Assembly (NCBI GenBank): GCA_030427205.1
Contig: JAUHXC010000018.1
Location: 124,001 to 188,000, forward strand
Source: a bacterium
GTDB lineage: Bacteria > Myxococcota_A > Bradymonadia > UBA7976 > UBA1532
Reading direction: 5' to 3'
DNA: 64,000 nt
The notes under the pieces were generated by a model, which saw only the letters and a program-made list of their open reading frames with translations, searched no databases and had not been told where the DNA came from. Made by a program: the position numbers and the translations under genes. Below, piece after piece: positions 1 through 8,699 of this stretch (positions are counted from its first letter, which is position 1; the number at the start of each line of letters is the position of its first letter).

Positions 1-1438
1 GCGGCGGCCCCGCGTCGGGCGGCAGGGGCGCCCGCAGCTGCACCAGCGTCATCGACTCGGCGATCGTCTCGGGGGCCGACTGCCCGTGCTCGAGCCACAG
101 GTCGTAGAGCACCTGACCGGTATCGTCGGTGCGGTTCTCGTCGCGCAGGAACTCGACGTAGGTCTTCGAGGTCGTCTGGTAGCGCAGCACCGCCCGCACG
201 ATGAGCGGCCCCTGGGTCCCCTCGGGCACCATCACCGCATACGGCGCCTCGTCCCAGTGGGCCAGGGTGCCATCGGGCAGCGTGGGATACTCGCGACCCA
301 CCGGCTCGGTGCCCGGCACCGGCCGGAAGCCCCGGGGCGGGATGCGATCGTCGAGCAGCCGCTTGTCGGAGAGCATGAAGTGGAAGCTCTCCTGGTTGCC
401 GCCCTGATTGAGCCGGGCCTCGTAGGTGCGCAGCTGCGGGTCGTCGAGCCGGTCGGCCTCGGCCTCGTCCCAGACCCCGCTGTGCAGCAGCGGCTGGCCG
501 TCGGCGTCGAGCACCTGCACCTCGAGCCAGCAGCGGCGGCCCTCGGGATAACCCGTCGGCAGCTTGTGGCCGCTCTCATTCTCGACCCGAACGCTGAACT
601 CGAAGACGCCGCCCCAGGGGGTCGAGTTCTCGGTCTGGATCGTCACCGTCGCGGCTGATTGCAGCATCTCGCGGGCCTTCTCGGCGGCGTAGAGCAGCGC
701 GTCGGCCTCTTCGGGGTACAGCGACGCGAGCACGGTGGGCATCCAGGCGTTGCCACCGGCGAGGTCGTGGGCATGCAGCGTGCGCTGGGGCAGCCCGTCG
801 CCGACCGCGATGGTGCCCGGCACCCCGGGCATATGACAGTCGATGCAGCCCTCGCCTTCGGCCCAGAAGGCGCTGTTGCGCCACTCGGTGTAGGTGCGCT
901 CGATGGGGAAGTCGGTCAGCGGGTTGGTCACGTCGTGGCACAGGCCGCACAGCTCGCTGGAGGTGACGAAGTCGCTGGCCGCCGTGCCGTGCTGTGCCCG
1001 GGAGTCGGCGTAGCGCCCGAAGCTGATCGGCTCATCGGTCAGGGTGAACTGACTGTTGCCGATGTGTCCGTCGCCGCGCACCAGCCGATGGCAGAAGTCG
1101 CAGTCGACGCCCGAGCTCCAGTCGGTGGCGTTGAGCCGGCTGCCATCGGGCGGATCGGCCCGCCCTTCGAGCCAGCCCCGCGGGGTATGGCAGCGCAGGC
1201 AGAGGTCGCCCGATCCGGGCACGTCTTGATTGGCGATCGCCAGCGCCGCGCGAAAGATGGGATCACGGGCGGCGTTGGCCATCATCGAGCCGGCCCAGGT
1301 GTCGCCGGCCGACCCGTCAAAACCGCGGTGGCAGCGGTTGCATGACGACGGGTCGCCGATGCGATTGCGCAGCTCGCCCGGCTGAGTGCCCGGCAGGTCG
1401 ATCTGGAACAACGCCACCACGGCGAGCAGCGCAACCAT
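1..1438 (-). CDS. Multiheme (five CXXCH) cytochrome c, 3' end outside window
   Basis: The frame is open from ATG at 1438 down to the left edge (about 479 codons), so the C-terminus is missing. GAGGAGGAAG sits just upstream of the ATG. A short hydrophobic N-terminus (MVALLAVVALF) suggests export. Five heme c attachment motifs are visible: CNRCH (residues 33-37), CLRCH (80-84), CDFCH (113-117), CGLCH (164-168) and CIDCH (198-202). After the hemes comes a beta-rich region with the motif GHKLPTG, which recurs as GHALPTG in the five-heme lipoprotein at 19326-21497, so the two are probably paralogs. It resembles cytochrome c554-type multiheme proteins. A periplasmic electron-transfer role is inferred; the partner is unknown. 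It lies downstream of the SGNH lipoprotein gene on the same strand (98-bp gap). Confidence 0.85.
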   Translation of the reverse strand, partial: MVALLAVVALFQIDLPGTQPGELRNRIGDPSSCNRCHRGFDGSAGDTWAGSMMANAARDPIFRAALAIANQDVPGSGDLCLRCHTPRGWLEGRADPPDGSRLNATDWSSGVDCDFCHRLVRGDGHIGNSQFTLTDEPISFGRYADSRAQHGTAASDFVTSSELCGLCHDVTNPLTDFPIERTYTEWRNSAFWAEGEGCIDCHMPGVPGTIAVGDGLPQRTLHAHDLAGGNAWMPTVLASLYPEEADALLYAAEKAREMLQSAATVTIQTENSTPWGGVFEFSVRVENESGHKLPTGYPEGRRCWLEVQVLDADGQPLLHSGVWDEAEADRLDDPQLRTYEARLNQGGNQESFHFMLSDKRLLDDRIPPRGFRPVPGTEPVGREYPTLPDGTLAHWDEAPYAVMVPEGTQGPLIVRAVLRYQTTSKTYVEFLRDENRTDDTGQVLYDLWLEHGQSAPETIAESMTLVQLRAPLPPDAGPP

Positions 1439-1536
1439 CGCAGCTTCCTCCTCGTCCCCCGGGTCATGGTGATGGAGCGGCACGTGTGGATCAAGCGCGC
1501 TCACCGGGCGACCGGAGGCCGTCTACGCCGAGACCT

Positions 1537-3147
1537 TCAGTCGAGGCGCTCGAGCACCAGCGCGCCGACGTAGCAGAAGCGGCCGGTGCCGTCCGGGCTG
1601 ACGGCGACCTGCAGCTCGGCGCCACCGAGCGCGTCGGGCGTCCACTCGAGCTCGGCTGTGCGGTCGCGGTTGTCGGCGACGTCCAGATCGGCCCAGGCCT
1701 CGCCGACGCTGAAGCGGGTCAGCCGCCCCAGCGCGCCGTCGCTGCCGGTGCGCGACGCGAAGAGCGTCAGCCGATAGCGCCCGGCCGGGTCGAGCCCGTC
1801 GAATCGCAGCCGCCCCGGCCGGGTGAGGCCATCGGCGTGGTCGTCGAACGAGCCGCAGAAGAAGGTGTCGTGCGCCGCGCCGCCGGGCAGCTCCAGGCCG
1901 TTGTCGGCGATGCCCTGGCGGTTGATCCCGCCGAAGGCCCGGCTGACGCGCAGGGCCACCGAGGTCGGCTCGCCGCCTTCGTCGCGCAGCGCCGCCCGGC
2001 TGCCGTCGACCGGGCCGTCGAAGCCGTTCCACGTCGTCGGCCAGTCGGCGCCCACGTCGTCGTCGCCCACGTCCACCCGCACGATCTGCCCCGGCCGCAG
2101 CCCGCGGGTCGGCTGCACGCCGTCGGGGCCGCCGACGATCCGGCGCCCGGTCAGCCCGTCGACGGTCGCCTGCAGGCGGGCCGCGTCGCCGGCATCGGCG
2201 CGCCACGGGGTCGAACCGACCACCGCCCGATCGTAGATCGTCGAGTAGATCACCAGCCCGTTGAGGTACTGCCCGTTCACGCCGGCGTGGTAGTCGTCGT
2301 CGCCGTGCAGGCGCCGGGCGTCGGGCTCGGCGAGGTGCGCCTCCCAGGCGTCGCCGGCCGGCGCCACGCCGACCGGCGGCTCGACCGCCGCCGCCGCGTT
2401 GGCCGGGATGTATCGCTCCGCGGCGTCGTTATAGTGAAACCGCAGCTGGGCCTGCATCTCGGTGGGGTTGGCGAAGCGGTTGGGGTAGATGCCGTGGTCG
2501 GGGTGCCGGGCCCACGTCTCGTAGAGCAGCACCCGGGCGTCGGGGCTCGACGCCTTGATGCGATCGTGAAACCAGGTGGCGTCGGCCTTGAACCGCTCGG
2601 GGTCGCCGGCGTTGTCGGTCGGTCGGGTCGAGAGCTCCTGCAAGACCACGACGTCCCAATCGCCCTCGTCGACCCGCTGGAGCGTCTGCGGGCGGTTGTT
2701 GCGGTGGCCCTGCAGCGACTCGCCGCCGAACGCCGAGTAGACCACCTCGGGATCGGGCCAGCCGGCGTCGTTGGCCAGGGCGTCGACGATCGCCGGCACC
2801 GGGCCGCCGAAGGTGAAGCTGTTGCCGATGAACAGGATGCGCGTCGGCGGCTCGACCGGCTGCGGAGCCGCGTCGGGGCGGGCATCGGCCATGGCATACA
2901 TGGCATCTGGCACGACACCCACCATGGCATCAGACATGGCATCCGGCATGGCACGCATGGCATCAACGGGGGCCACGATGGCATCCCCTGCCATCCCGGG
3001 CATGGCATCTGCGGGGCCGGGCATGGCATCCGCCACAGCGCCGTCCGACCGCCCGCCGGGTTCGGCGCCCGTCGAGCCCTCGTCGCAGGCCGCCAGCGAG
3101 ACCCATGCGAGCGCGAGCAGGGCGCAGGTACGATTCGGACGACCCAT
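1537..3147 (-). CDS. SGNH/GDSL-hydrolase lipoprotein with C-terminal beta-sandwich
   Basis: 536 aa from ATG at 3147, chosen because GGAGGTGGC precedes it and a lipoprotein signal follows (ALAWVSLAAC). A low-complexity linker rich in Asp-Ala-Met-Pro (about residues 38-95) is encoded by iterated ATGGCATC octamers. The SGNH domain follows: GNSFT carries the nucleophile Ser110, VVLQE forms a conserved strand, and DDDYH near 283-287 gives the D-x-x-H pair. The last about 180 residues are beta-rich and ligand-binding-module-like. Probably a surface or periplasmic esterase or deacetylase acting on a polysaccharide; the substrate cannot be told. It is divergent from the subtilase gene, with a 211-bp gap between them. 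Confidence 0.82.
   Translation of the reverse strand: MGRPNRTCALLALAWVSLAACDEGSTGAEPGGRSDGAVADAMPGPADAMPGMAGDAIVAPVDAMRAMPDAMSDAMVGVVPDAMYAMADARPDAAPQPVEPPTRILFIGNSFTFGGPVPAIVDALANDAGWPDPEVVYSAFGGESLQGHRNNRPQTLQRVDEGDWDVVVLQELSTRPTDNAGDPERFKADATWFHDRIKASSPDARVLLYETWARHPDHGIYPNRFANPTEMQAQLRFHYNDAAERYIPANAAAAVEPPVGVAPAGDAWEAHLAEPDARRLHGDDDYHAGVNGQYLNGLVIYSTIYDRAVVGSTPWRADAGDAARLQATVDGLTGRRIVGGPDGVQPTRGLRPGQIVRVDVGDDDVGADWPTTWNGFDGPVDGSRAALRDEGGEPTSVALRVSRAFGGINRQGIADNGLELPGGAAHDTFFCGSFDDHADGLTRPGRLRFDGLDPAGRYRLTLFASRTGSDGALGRLTRFSVGEAWADLDVADNRDRTAELEWTPDALGGAELQVAVSPDGTGRFCYVGALVLERLD
2890..3035. repeat. ATGGCATC octamer cluster inside the SGNH lipoprotein linker
   Basis: Seven exact ATGGCATC octamers start at 2900, 2924, 2936, 2957, 2978, 3002 and 3023, spaced 12-24 bp, always a multiple of 3. 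On the coding (minus) strand they read GAT-GCC-AT., giving Asp-Ala-Met. The same octamer forms clusters elsewhere in the window in other reading frames. Confidence 0.9.
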
Positions 3148-3272
3148 CGAGCCACCTCCGGCCGGTCGAAGGCGGGCACCGTCGCACGCCGCCGCGACGG
3201 GGTAAAGCGCGGTATGAAGAGCGAAGTCCCGCGTCGGACGGCGAACGTCGGCGGGCAGCCGCTCCGGCGGTC

Positions 3273-3291
3273 TTGCACCGGTATTGCACCG
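3273..3291. promoter_or_regulatory. Direct repeat TTGCACCG x2 in a divergent promoter region
   Basis: TTGCACCG occurs at 3273-3280 and again at 3284-3291, an 11-bp period (one helical turn), between the divergently transcribed SGNH lipoprotein and subtilase genes and just upstream of the predicted subtilase promoter. This is compatible with a tandem regulator site. No regulator can be assigned. Confidence 0.3.
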
Positions 3292-3303
3292 ACACCGCGA
3301 CGC

Positions 3304-3332
3304 TTGACCGGGGCAGGATGGCGCCCTACCGT
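3304..3332 (+). promoter_or_regulatory. Possible sigma-70-type promoter for the subtilase gene
   Basis: TTGACC (3304-3309) and TACCGT (3327-3332) are separated by 17 bp. The -35 is good and the -10 is weak. It would start transcription about 20 nt before the ATG, leaving room for the GGAGG ribosome-binding site. Confidence 0.4.
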
Positions 3333-3358
3333 GGCACATCATCGGGCCGGAGGCTGAC

Positions 3359-5059
3359 ATGACACACAAGTCCATCGCTGCTCTGCTCGCCGCCGGCGCG
3401 CTGGCTACGTTGTGGTCGACCCGCGTCGGCACGCCGATCCAGGTCGGCCAAGGCGCCGGAGAGGCGGCGCAGGCCTCGGGCAGCGGCGTGCTCGTCTTCG
3501 ACCTGAAGGACGACATCGACGACGACGCGCTCGCCGCCTTCGCCGCGCGCCACGGGCTGACGCTCGGCCTCTCCGACCCCAGCTCCCGCGACGAGGCGCT
3601 GTTCCGGGCCGATGTGAGCGACCGGGCCGCGGTCATCGCCGCCACCCGCGACGATCCCGCCGTCGAGCTCGTCGAGCCGGTGGTGCGCATGCAGGCGCTG
3701 GGCTACCCCGACGATCCGCTGTTCGAGAAGCAGTGGAACCTGACCCAGATCGGCGCCGAGCGGGGCTGGCGGGCGGGCGCCGGGCGCGGGGTGACGGTGG
3801 CCGTGCTCGATACGGGCGTCTCGCCGGTGGAAGACCTCGCCGGCATCGACCTCACCGAGGGCCACGCCTTCGTGCCGGGCGTCGACTCGGCGCTCGACGA
3901 CCACGGGCACGGGACCCACGTCGCCGGCACCATCGCCCAGGCGACGCACAACGGCAAAGGCGTGGCCGGCGTCGCGCCGCGGGTGCGGGTGGTGCCGTAC
4001 AAGGTGCTCGCGGCGCGCGGCGGCGGCAGCTCCGACCGCATCGCCGCCGCCATCGACCACGCGGTCGACGCGGGGGTCGACATCATCAACCTGAGCCTGG
4101 GCGGGCCGCCGTCCGCGGTGCTGACCAAGGCCGCCGACGCCGCCGCCGAGGCGGGCGTACTGGTCGTCGCGGCGGCGGGCAACTCGGGCGGCCGCGGGCT
4201 GGGCTCGCCGGCGGACGGCCACCTGGTCATCGCGGTCGGCGCGACCGGCCCCGACGGCACCAAGGCCCCCTACTCCACCTTCGGCACCGGCGTCGAGATC
4301 GCCGCGCCCGGCGGCGATACCCGCAAAGAAGGCGGCGGCATCCTGCAGGACACCATCAACCCCGCCGACGGCGGCCACGCCTACAAGGCGTTCCAGGGCA
4401 CATCCATGGCCGCGCCGCACGTCAGCGGCGCGCTGGCGGTGCTCCTGGGTATGGGCATCGCGCCCGGCGCCGCCGTCGACGTGCTCTTCCGCAGCGCCAT
4501 CGACGTCGGCGACGACGGCTTCGACGAGGTCTACGGCCACGGGCGCATCGACCTCGGCGCCGCCGTCGATCGGGTCGTCTGGCACGACCGGCTGCCGCGC
4601 TTCGTCGCCGGCCTGCTGCTCGCCGCGGCGCTCGGCCTCGGCCTGGGCTTCGCGCCCGGCCGCTGGCTCGTGATGGCCCTGATGGGCGGCTGGGCCGCCG
4701 GCGGGCTGTTCTTCCTCGGCTGGCTGCCGATCTCCCCCGGCGGCGGGCTGGCGTGGCTCACCCTCGACCCGCTGCGCCTCGCCGGCGGCCTCTTCGGCCC
4801 CGGCTGGACCCACAGCGCCGTCTTCGCCGCAGCGTGGATCCCGGCGGGTGTCGCCTTCGTCTTCGGGCTCAACAAGCGGCTGGCTCCGTGGGTCTCCGGC
4901 TTCGCGCTCGGCTGCGGGGTGAGCCTGCTCTCCGGCGGCCTCGACGGCACGCTGGCCCCGCTCGGCGGATCGAGCGTATGGCTCTTCGCCCACAGCGCGG
5001 TCTGCGTGCTGGGCGCCGTCGCCGTCGCCGGCGCCCTGCGCATGGACTACTCGGCGTGA
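3359..5059 (+). CDS. Subtilisin-like (S8) serine protease with C-terminal membrane domain
   Basis: 566 aa. The ATG at 3359 follows GGAGG. The N-terminus has a hydrophobic signal or anchor and a propeptide-like alpha/beta region (about 40-115). The catalytic triad is complete: Asp151 in VLDTG, His184 in HGTHVAG and Ser349 in GTSMAAPH; the oxyanion Asn275 is in AAGNSGG. After the protease domain (about 120-400), the last about 160 residues are several hydrophobic segments (near 411-427, 434-455, 480-500, 505-520, 540-560). Most secreted subtilases lack such a domain, so this one is likely tethered in the inner membrane with the protease outside. It shares a GTGA overlap with the next gene. Confidence 0.93.
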   Translation: MTHKSIAALLAAGALATLWSTRVGTPIQVGQGAGEAAQASGSGVLVFDLKDDIDDDALAAFAARHGLTLGLSDPSSRDEALFRADVSDRAAVIAATRDDPAVELVEPVVRMQALGYPDDPLFEKQWNLTQIGAERGWRAGAGRGVTVAVLDTGVSPVEDLAGIDLTEGHAFVPGVDSALDDHGHGTHVAGTIAQATHNGKGVAGVAPRVRVVPYKVLAARGGGSSDRIAAAIDHAVDAGVDIINLSLGGPPSAVLTKAADAAAEAGVLVVAAAGNSGGRGLGSPADGHLVIAVGATGPDGTKAPYSTFGTGVEIAAPGGDTRKEGGGILQDTINPADGGHAYKAFQGTSMAAPHVSGALAVLLGMGIAPGAAVDVLFRSAIDVGDDGFDEVYGHGRIDLGAAVDRVVWHDRLPRFVAGLLLAAALGLGLGFAPGRWLVMALMGGWAAGGLFFLGWLPISPGGGLAWLTLDPLRLAGGLFGPGWTHSAVFAAAWIPAGVAFVFGLNKRLAPWVSGFALGCGVSLLSGGLDGTLAPLGGSSVWLFAHSAVCVLGAVAVAGALRMDYSA

Positions 5060-5280
5060 GCGCGCTCGACCTCGAAGGCACCGTCGCCCGGGACGACTTC
5101 GGCGGCCCGGTGCTGATGCTGCGCACGGCCGGTGGGCAGACGTGGCAGCTCGAGGGCGATGTGCCGCCGTCGCTCATCGGCCGCCGGGTTCGGGTCCGCG
5201 GCGCCGAGGCCGAGGCGCAGTTCGGCTTCGCGATGGTCGGCCCGGTCATCGCCGTGCAGCGGATCGAGGCGCTGGACTGA
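5056..5280 (+). CDS. Small OB-fold-like protein of unknown function
   Basis: 74 aa, starting at GTG 5056, whose last two bases belong to the subtilase stop (GTGA overlap). This implies translational coupling and explains why the start is not ATG. The sequence is a run of short beta-strands (LEGTVARDDFGGPVLML, then TWQLEG, then RVRVRG, then IAVQRIEAL), a pattern seen in small single-domain OB-fold proteins. No signal peptide or membrane segment, so it is probably cytoplasmic. It is coupled to a membrane protease, so it may modulate that protein, but this is only context. No family is confidently recognised. Confidence 0.6.
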   Translation: MSALDLEGTVARDDFGGPVLMLRTAGGQTWQLEGDVPPSLIGRRVRVRGAEAEAQFGFAMVGPVIAVQRIEALD

Positions 5281-5338
5281 GGAGAGCGCCGGCTCGCCGG
5301 CCTTGCGCCGGGGCCATCAGGTGCGTTACGTCGCGCCG

Positions 5339-6376
5339 ATGGACCGGTCGAGCCAGATCACGCCCGAAGAGCCGCGCACGTCGACGCCGCGCCGCGCCGC
5401 GCTCTTCGTGGTGGGCATCGTGCTGTGCTTCGTGGCGCTCAACATGGGCGTGCGGTCGTACCTGGCCCACTACGGCACCAACCTGGGCTATCGCATCGTG
5501 CACGCCAAGTGGGGGCTGCTCGAAGCGCTCGACGAGCCGGTCGACTGGCTCGTGCTCGGCGACTCGGCGGGCTGTCATGGGGTCATCGGCGATCAGCTCG
5601 GCGAGGCGCTCGGCGGGCGCGCGGTGAACCTGGCCACCCTGGCCAACCTGCTCGTGGCCGAAGACGCCTGGATGCTGCAGCGCTACATCGAGCGCCACGG
5701 CCCGCCGAAGAACGTGATCCTGGTGCACGCCTTCGACATCTGGCCCCGCGGCTATCGCAGCACGCTCATCGGCCAGATCCCACAGCCATGGGGCTTCTGG
5801 GCCGAGCGCGAGCCGACGATCGACCTGACCCCCGAGCAGGAGTGGAAGGTCTTCGCGAGCCGCTATCTGCCGGTCTACGCCGAGAGCGCCACCCTCAAGG
5901 CGCACCTCGAGAACGGCGGGCCGACCGACGAGCTCGCCTTCTTCGAGATGCACGACGACGGCTGGATCCCGGCCCGGCCCCACCGACCGCGCAGCTTCGC
6001 CAAGGATCTGCGGCGCACCCGGCGCTTCCTCCGCAAGAACCAGCGCGGCTTCGACATCTCGCGCCTCAACCGCGAGGGGCTCGAGGTCATCGGCCGCCTC
6101 TCGAAAGAGCATGGCTTCCCGGTCTATCTGGTCAACGGACCCGGCCACGGGGCGACGGTCGACAGCGAGCTGTGGCAGACCTACGCCCAGAACCGTCGGC
6201 GGGGGCTCGATCGCATCCTGGCGCCCTTCCCGCGCTTCGTCGCCCTGCACGGGCAGTCGGTCTTCGACGCGAAGCAGCTCGAGGTCTGCGTCGACCATGT
6301 CATCCCCGAGGCCGCGCCGACCTATACCCGCTGGCTCGCCGAGCAGATCGACGCTGCGCGCAAGCGGATGCCCTGA
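5339..6376 (+). CDS. Membrane-anchored SGNH/DltD-like protein
   Basis: 345 aa from ATG 5339; an in-frame GTG at 5321 is an alternative, and neither has a clear ribosome-binding site. After a Pro/Arg-rich N-terminus there is one transmembrane segment (ALFVVGIVLCFVALNMGV). The rest is extracytoplasmic and has the SGNH block I motif VLGDSAG and, near the C-terminus, CVDHVIPEAA, where the D-H pair could complete a catalytic triad. The layout is like DltD/AlgX-type and related DUF1574 proteins that act with acyltransferases on cell-surface polymers, but no MBOAT partner is present. Same direction as the subtilase and OB-fold genes. Confidence 0.65.
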   Translation: MDRSSQITPEEPRTSTPRRAALFVVGIVLCFVALNMGVRSYLAHYGTNLGYRIVHAKWGLLEALDEPVDWLVLGDSAGCHGVIGDQLGEALGGRAVNLATLANLLVAEDAWMLQRYIERHGPPKNVILVHAFDIWPRGYRSTLIGQIPQPWGFWAEREPTIDLTPEQEWKVFASRYLPVYAESATLKAHLENGGPTDELAFFEMHDDGWIPARPHRPRSFAKDLRRTRRFLRKNQRGFDISRLNREGLEVIGRLSKEHGFPVYLVNGPGHGATVDSELWQTYAQNRRRGLDRILAPFPRFVALHGQSVFDAKQLEVCVDHVIPEAAPTYTRWLAEQIDAARKRMP

Positions 6377-6428
6377 GGCCGACGGCCGCTGGGACTGAAG
6401 AGCTGAGGCTGGGAGGGTGAGGCGCAGC

Positions 6429-6445
6429 GGCGCCGCGCGGGCGCC
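6429..6445. terminator. GC-rich hairpin between convergent genes
   Basis: GGCGCC (6429-6434), a 5-nt loop and GGCGCC (6440-6445) form a short perfect stem in the 71-bp gap between the convergent SGNH-like and LysM genes. There is no T-tract, so intrinsic termination is only inferred. Confidence 0.35.
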
Positions 6446-6447
6446 GA

Positions 6448-7485
6448 TCAGTAGTGGCGCTGCATCACGATGCGGTCGCCGCGGCGCACCTCGAGGGCGG
6501 TGCGGGTGAGGATGGCGGTGGCCGTGCGGTCCTTGGTGGCGACGACGAGCGCCTCGCCGATCTGCTCCCACGGCAGGCGCTGCTCGGTGGCCTCGTCGAG
6601 ATCGAGCCGGCCGTCGCCGCGACGCATCACGAAGACCCGATTGCCGATCTGCACGCCGTCCTTGGCGCCCTTGTCGATGAAGACGGTGTCGAACTGCGCC
6701 AGCTCGTTCTGCGGCGGCAGCGCGTCGACGACGGTGCCCTTGAGGTCGATGAGGTTCTGCCGGGGGGCGACCACCGCGTAGTGATTGAGCTCCTTGGTGA
6801 TCGGCATGCCGCGCTGCATCTCGCTGAACGCGGCGACGATCTTGGCCCGGGCGACGTTCTTCTCGACGGTGGCCACCTCGACGACGCCCATGATGCGCAC
6901 CTTCTGGCCGAGGTAGCTGCCATCGGCGGGGTGCACGACGTCGTGCATGACCTTGTAGACGCTGTAGCGATCGCCGACGCGCACCTTCTCGAGCTCGTCC
7001 TCTTTCATCTCGAGGTAGACCAGCTCGTCGAGCGAGAGGTAGCGCTGGGGCAGCGGCGAGAACGCCAGATGACCCGGCGGCTTGAGCGACTCCTCGGCGA
7101 TGAAGCCCTCGTTGATGGTCACCTGGCGGGCGTTCTCGGCGCCGATGGTGTACTCGAACGGGTTGACCACGACCCCGTCGGGCGCGCTGGGATCGCTGCC
7201 CCGCCGCAGCCGCAGGATGTCACCGGGATAGATCCAGTGGGGGTTGGTGATGTGCGGGTTGAGCGCCCACACCGTCGGCCAGGCCCACGGCTGATCGAAG
7301 TAGTACTCGCAGATGTCCCAGAGGGTATCGCCCTCTTCGACGAGGTACTCCTCGGGCACCTGCACCTTGCGATCGCCGGAGATGGTGATCGACTGCGCCG
7401 CGGCCTGTGCGCTGCACAGCAGGCCGGCGCCGAGGGTCAGGGCCGAGACGGCGCGCAGGGCCGCGCGCAGGGGGAGGTCGCTCAT
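6448..7485 (-). CDS. Exported LysM-domain protein
   Basis: 345 aa. The ATG at 7485 was chosen because it follows GGAGAA at good spacing and begins a clear signal peptide ending near AQAAAQ. An earlier in-frame start lacks both. A LysM domain covers about residues 45-95 (YLVEEGDTLWDICEYYF, then WPTVWALNPHITNP, then IYPGDIL), which normally binds peptidoglycan. The remaining about 240 residues include alternating beta-rich stretches like those of many LysM-tail proteins in deltaproteobacteria. It lies 38 bp downstream of the CpoB-like gene and is probably co-transcribed, which suggests a role in envelope maintenance. Confidence 0.85.
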   Translation of the reverse strand: MSDLPLRAALRAVSALTLGAGLLCSAQAAAQSITISGDRKVQVPEEYLVEEGDTLWDICEYYFDQPWAWPTVWALNPHITNPHWIYPGDILRLRRGSDPSAPDGVVVNPFEYTIGAENARQVTINEGFIAEESLKPPGHLAFSPLPQRYLSLDELVYLEMKEDELEKVRVGDRYSVYKVMHDVVHPADGSYLGQKVRIMGVVEVATVEKNVARAKIVAAFSEMQRGMPITKELNHYAVVAPRQNLIDLKGTVVDALPPQNELAQFDTVFIDKGAKDGVQIGNRVFVMRRGDGRLDLDEATEQRLPWEQIGEALVVATKDRTATAILTRTALEVRRGDRIVMQRHY

Positions 7486-7523
7486 GGGGCGTTCTCCAGT
7501 TCGTATACGGGACAACAGCGAGA

Positions 7524-8462
7524 CTACATCCGTCCAGCCGAGCGGTCCAACTCAGCGGCCGCCTGACGGGCGGCGGCGGTATCGGGATACATCGCCTGCA
7601 GCCGGGTCAGGGTCTCGCGGCCCTCGGCGGCGCGGCCGAGGCGGCTCTGGGTCAGGCCGATCATCAGCAGCGCGTCGGGCACCTGATTGCCGGCGGGATA
7701 GCTCGCCAGGACCCGGCGGAAGATGCCGAGCGCGGCGCTGTACTCGGCGCGGGCGTAGCGACAGCGGCCGCTGAGGTAGAGCGCGTTGTCGGCGTAGCCG
7801 TGCTTGGGCCAGCGCTGCACGAACGCCTCGAAGGCGCCGATGGCGGTGACCAGATCGCCCGCCCGATACAGCCGCTCGGCGGCTTTGAACGCGGCGATGG
7901 GCTCGTCGGCGACCGGCGCAACGGCCGCGGCGGGCGCGGGCGACGGGGCCCGGCGTGGCGCCTCGAAGTCGGGCTGGGGCTGCAGCCGGGCGACGCCGAT
8001 ATTGCCGGCGTTGGCCGCGTTGGCCGGCGGCGGCACCGGCTTGCGCCGGCGGGATCGCGTACGGGGCGCGGGGCCGTCGAGGGCTTCGATGTCGGCCTGG
8101 GTGATGGTGCCCGCGGCCACCTCGCGGGGGGCGGCGGGCATCGGCGGGGCCGCACGCCGCTCGGCGGGCATCGGCGCGACCGGCGCCGCGGCGCGGGGCT
8201 CGGGCGTCAACCGCACGACGGGCAGCCGCTGGGGCACGGGCGCGCCGTGCAGGGCCCGCGCTTCGAGCTGGTCTTCGACGAGGGCCAGCCGGTCCTGCAC
8301 GACCTCCAGCCGGCGGGACTGCGCCTCGTAGGCGTCGCGCAGGCCGCGCAGCTCGCGCTCGATGTTGGTGAGGCTCTGATCGACCTCGACCTGCTTCGCC
8401 CCCCCGCAGCCGAGGGCCGGGCCGCACAGCGCGGCGGCGAGGGCGATGGCGAGGCGGGGCAT
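7524..8462 (-). CDS. CpoB/YbgF-like TPR lipoprotein
   Basis: 312 aa. ATG 8462 follows GGAGGG by 9 nt; a GTG two codons earlier is possible. Signal with lipobox-like PALGC. A predicted coiled coil (about 25-70, heptad-rich: SLTNIERELRGLRDAYEAQS and on) is followed by a Pro/Ala/Arg-rich linker and a C-terminal TPR domain of about three repeats (about 195-310, e.g. RLYRAGDLVTAIGAFEAFVQ). Coiled coil plus TPR is the architecture of CpoB (YbgF), which links Tol-Pal constriction with peptidoglycan synthesis. No tol or pal genes are present here, so the assignment rests on architecture alone. A good promoter lies upstream at 8519-8547. Confidence 0.75.
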   Translation of the reverse strand: MPRLAIALAAALCGPALGCGGAKQVEVDQSLTNIERELRGLRDAYEAQSRRLEVVQDRLALVEDQLEARALHGAPVPQRLPVVRLTPEPRAAAPVAPMPAERRAAPPMPAAPREVAAGTITQADIEALDGPAPRTRSRRRKPVPPPANAANAGNIGVARLQPQPDFEAPRRAPSPAPAAAVAPVADEPIAAFKAAERLYRAGDLVTAIGAFEAFVQRWPKHGYADNALYLSGRCRYARAEYSAALGIFRRVLASYPAGNQVPDALLMIGLTQSRLGRAAEGRETLTRLQAMYPDTAAARQAAAELDRSAGRM

Positions 8463-8518
8463 GGGCACGGTCCCTCCGGGGCTGCAAACCCTGGCCGTTC
8501 AACGGATCGAGGCCCCTG

Positions 8519-8547
8519 ATTCTCGACCGGCGGCCCGATCGTGTCAA
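8519..8547 (-). promoter_or_regulatory. Sigma-70-type promoter for the CpoB-like/LysM operon
   Basis: Reading the minus strand, a perfect -35 TTGACA (8547-8542), a 17-bp spacer and GAGAAT (8524-8519) as -10. Transcription would begin near 8512, about 50 nt upstream of the CpoB-like start. Confidence 0.6.
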
Positions 8548-8699
8548 CCGACTCCGGGCCGGCGCGGGCACTTATGGTGCCGATGTGGGTGGATCTGCGT
8601 GTCAGCGACGGATCGGCAGCCCTGGCGACGGGCGCGCCGCGCGGGCATCATCGGGGTCCGTTCGGGGCAACAGGCCGTCCCGACGTGGAGGCCCGCGCC

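Noticed and set aside
1342-3357. A long open frame on the plus strand opposite the SGNH lipoprotein
   Set aside because: High GC leaves antisense frames open; its sequence is Arg/Ala/Gly/Pro-rich low-complexity protein with no domain, while the minus strand carries a lipobox and SGNH motifs.
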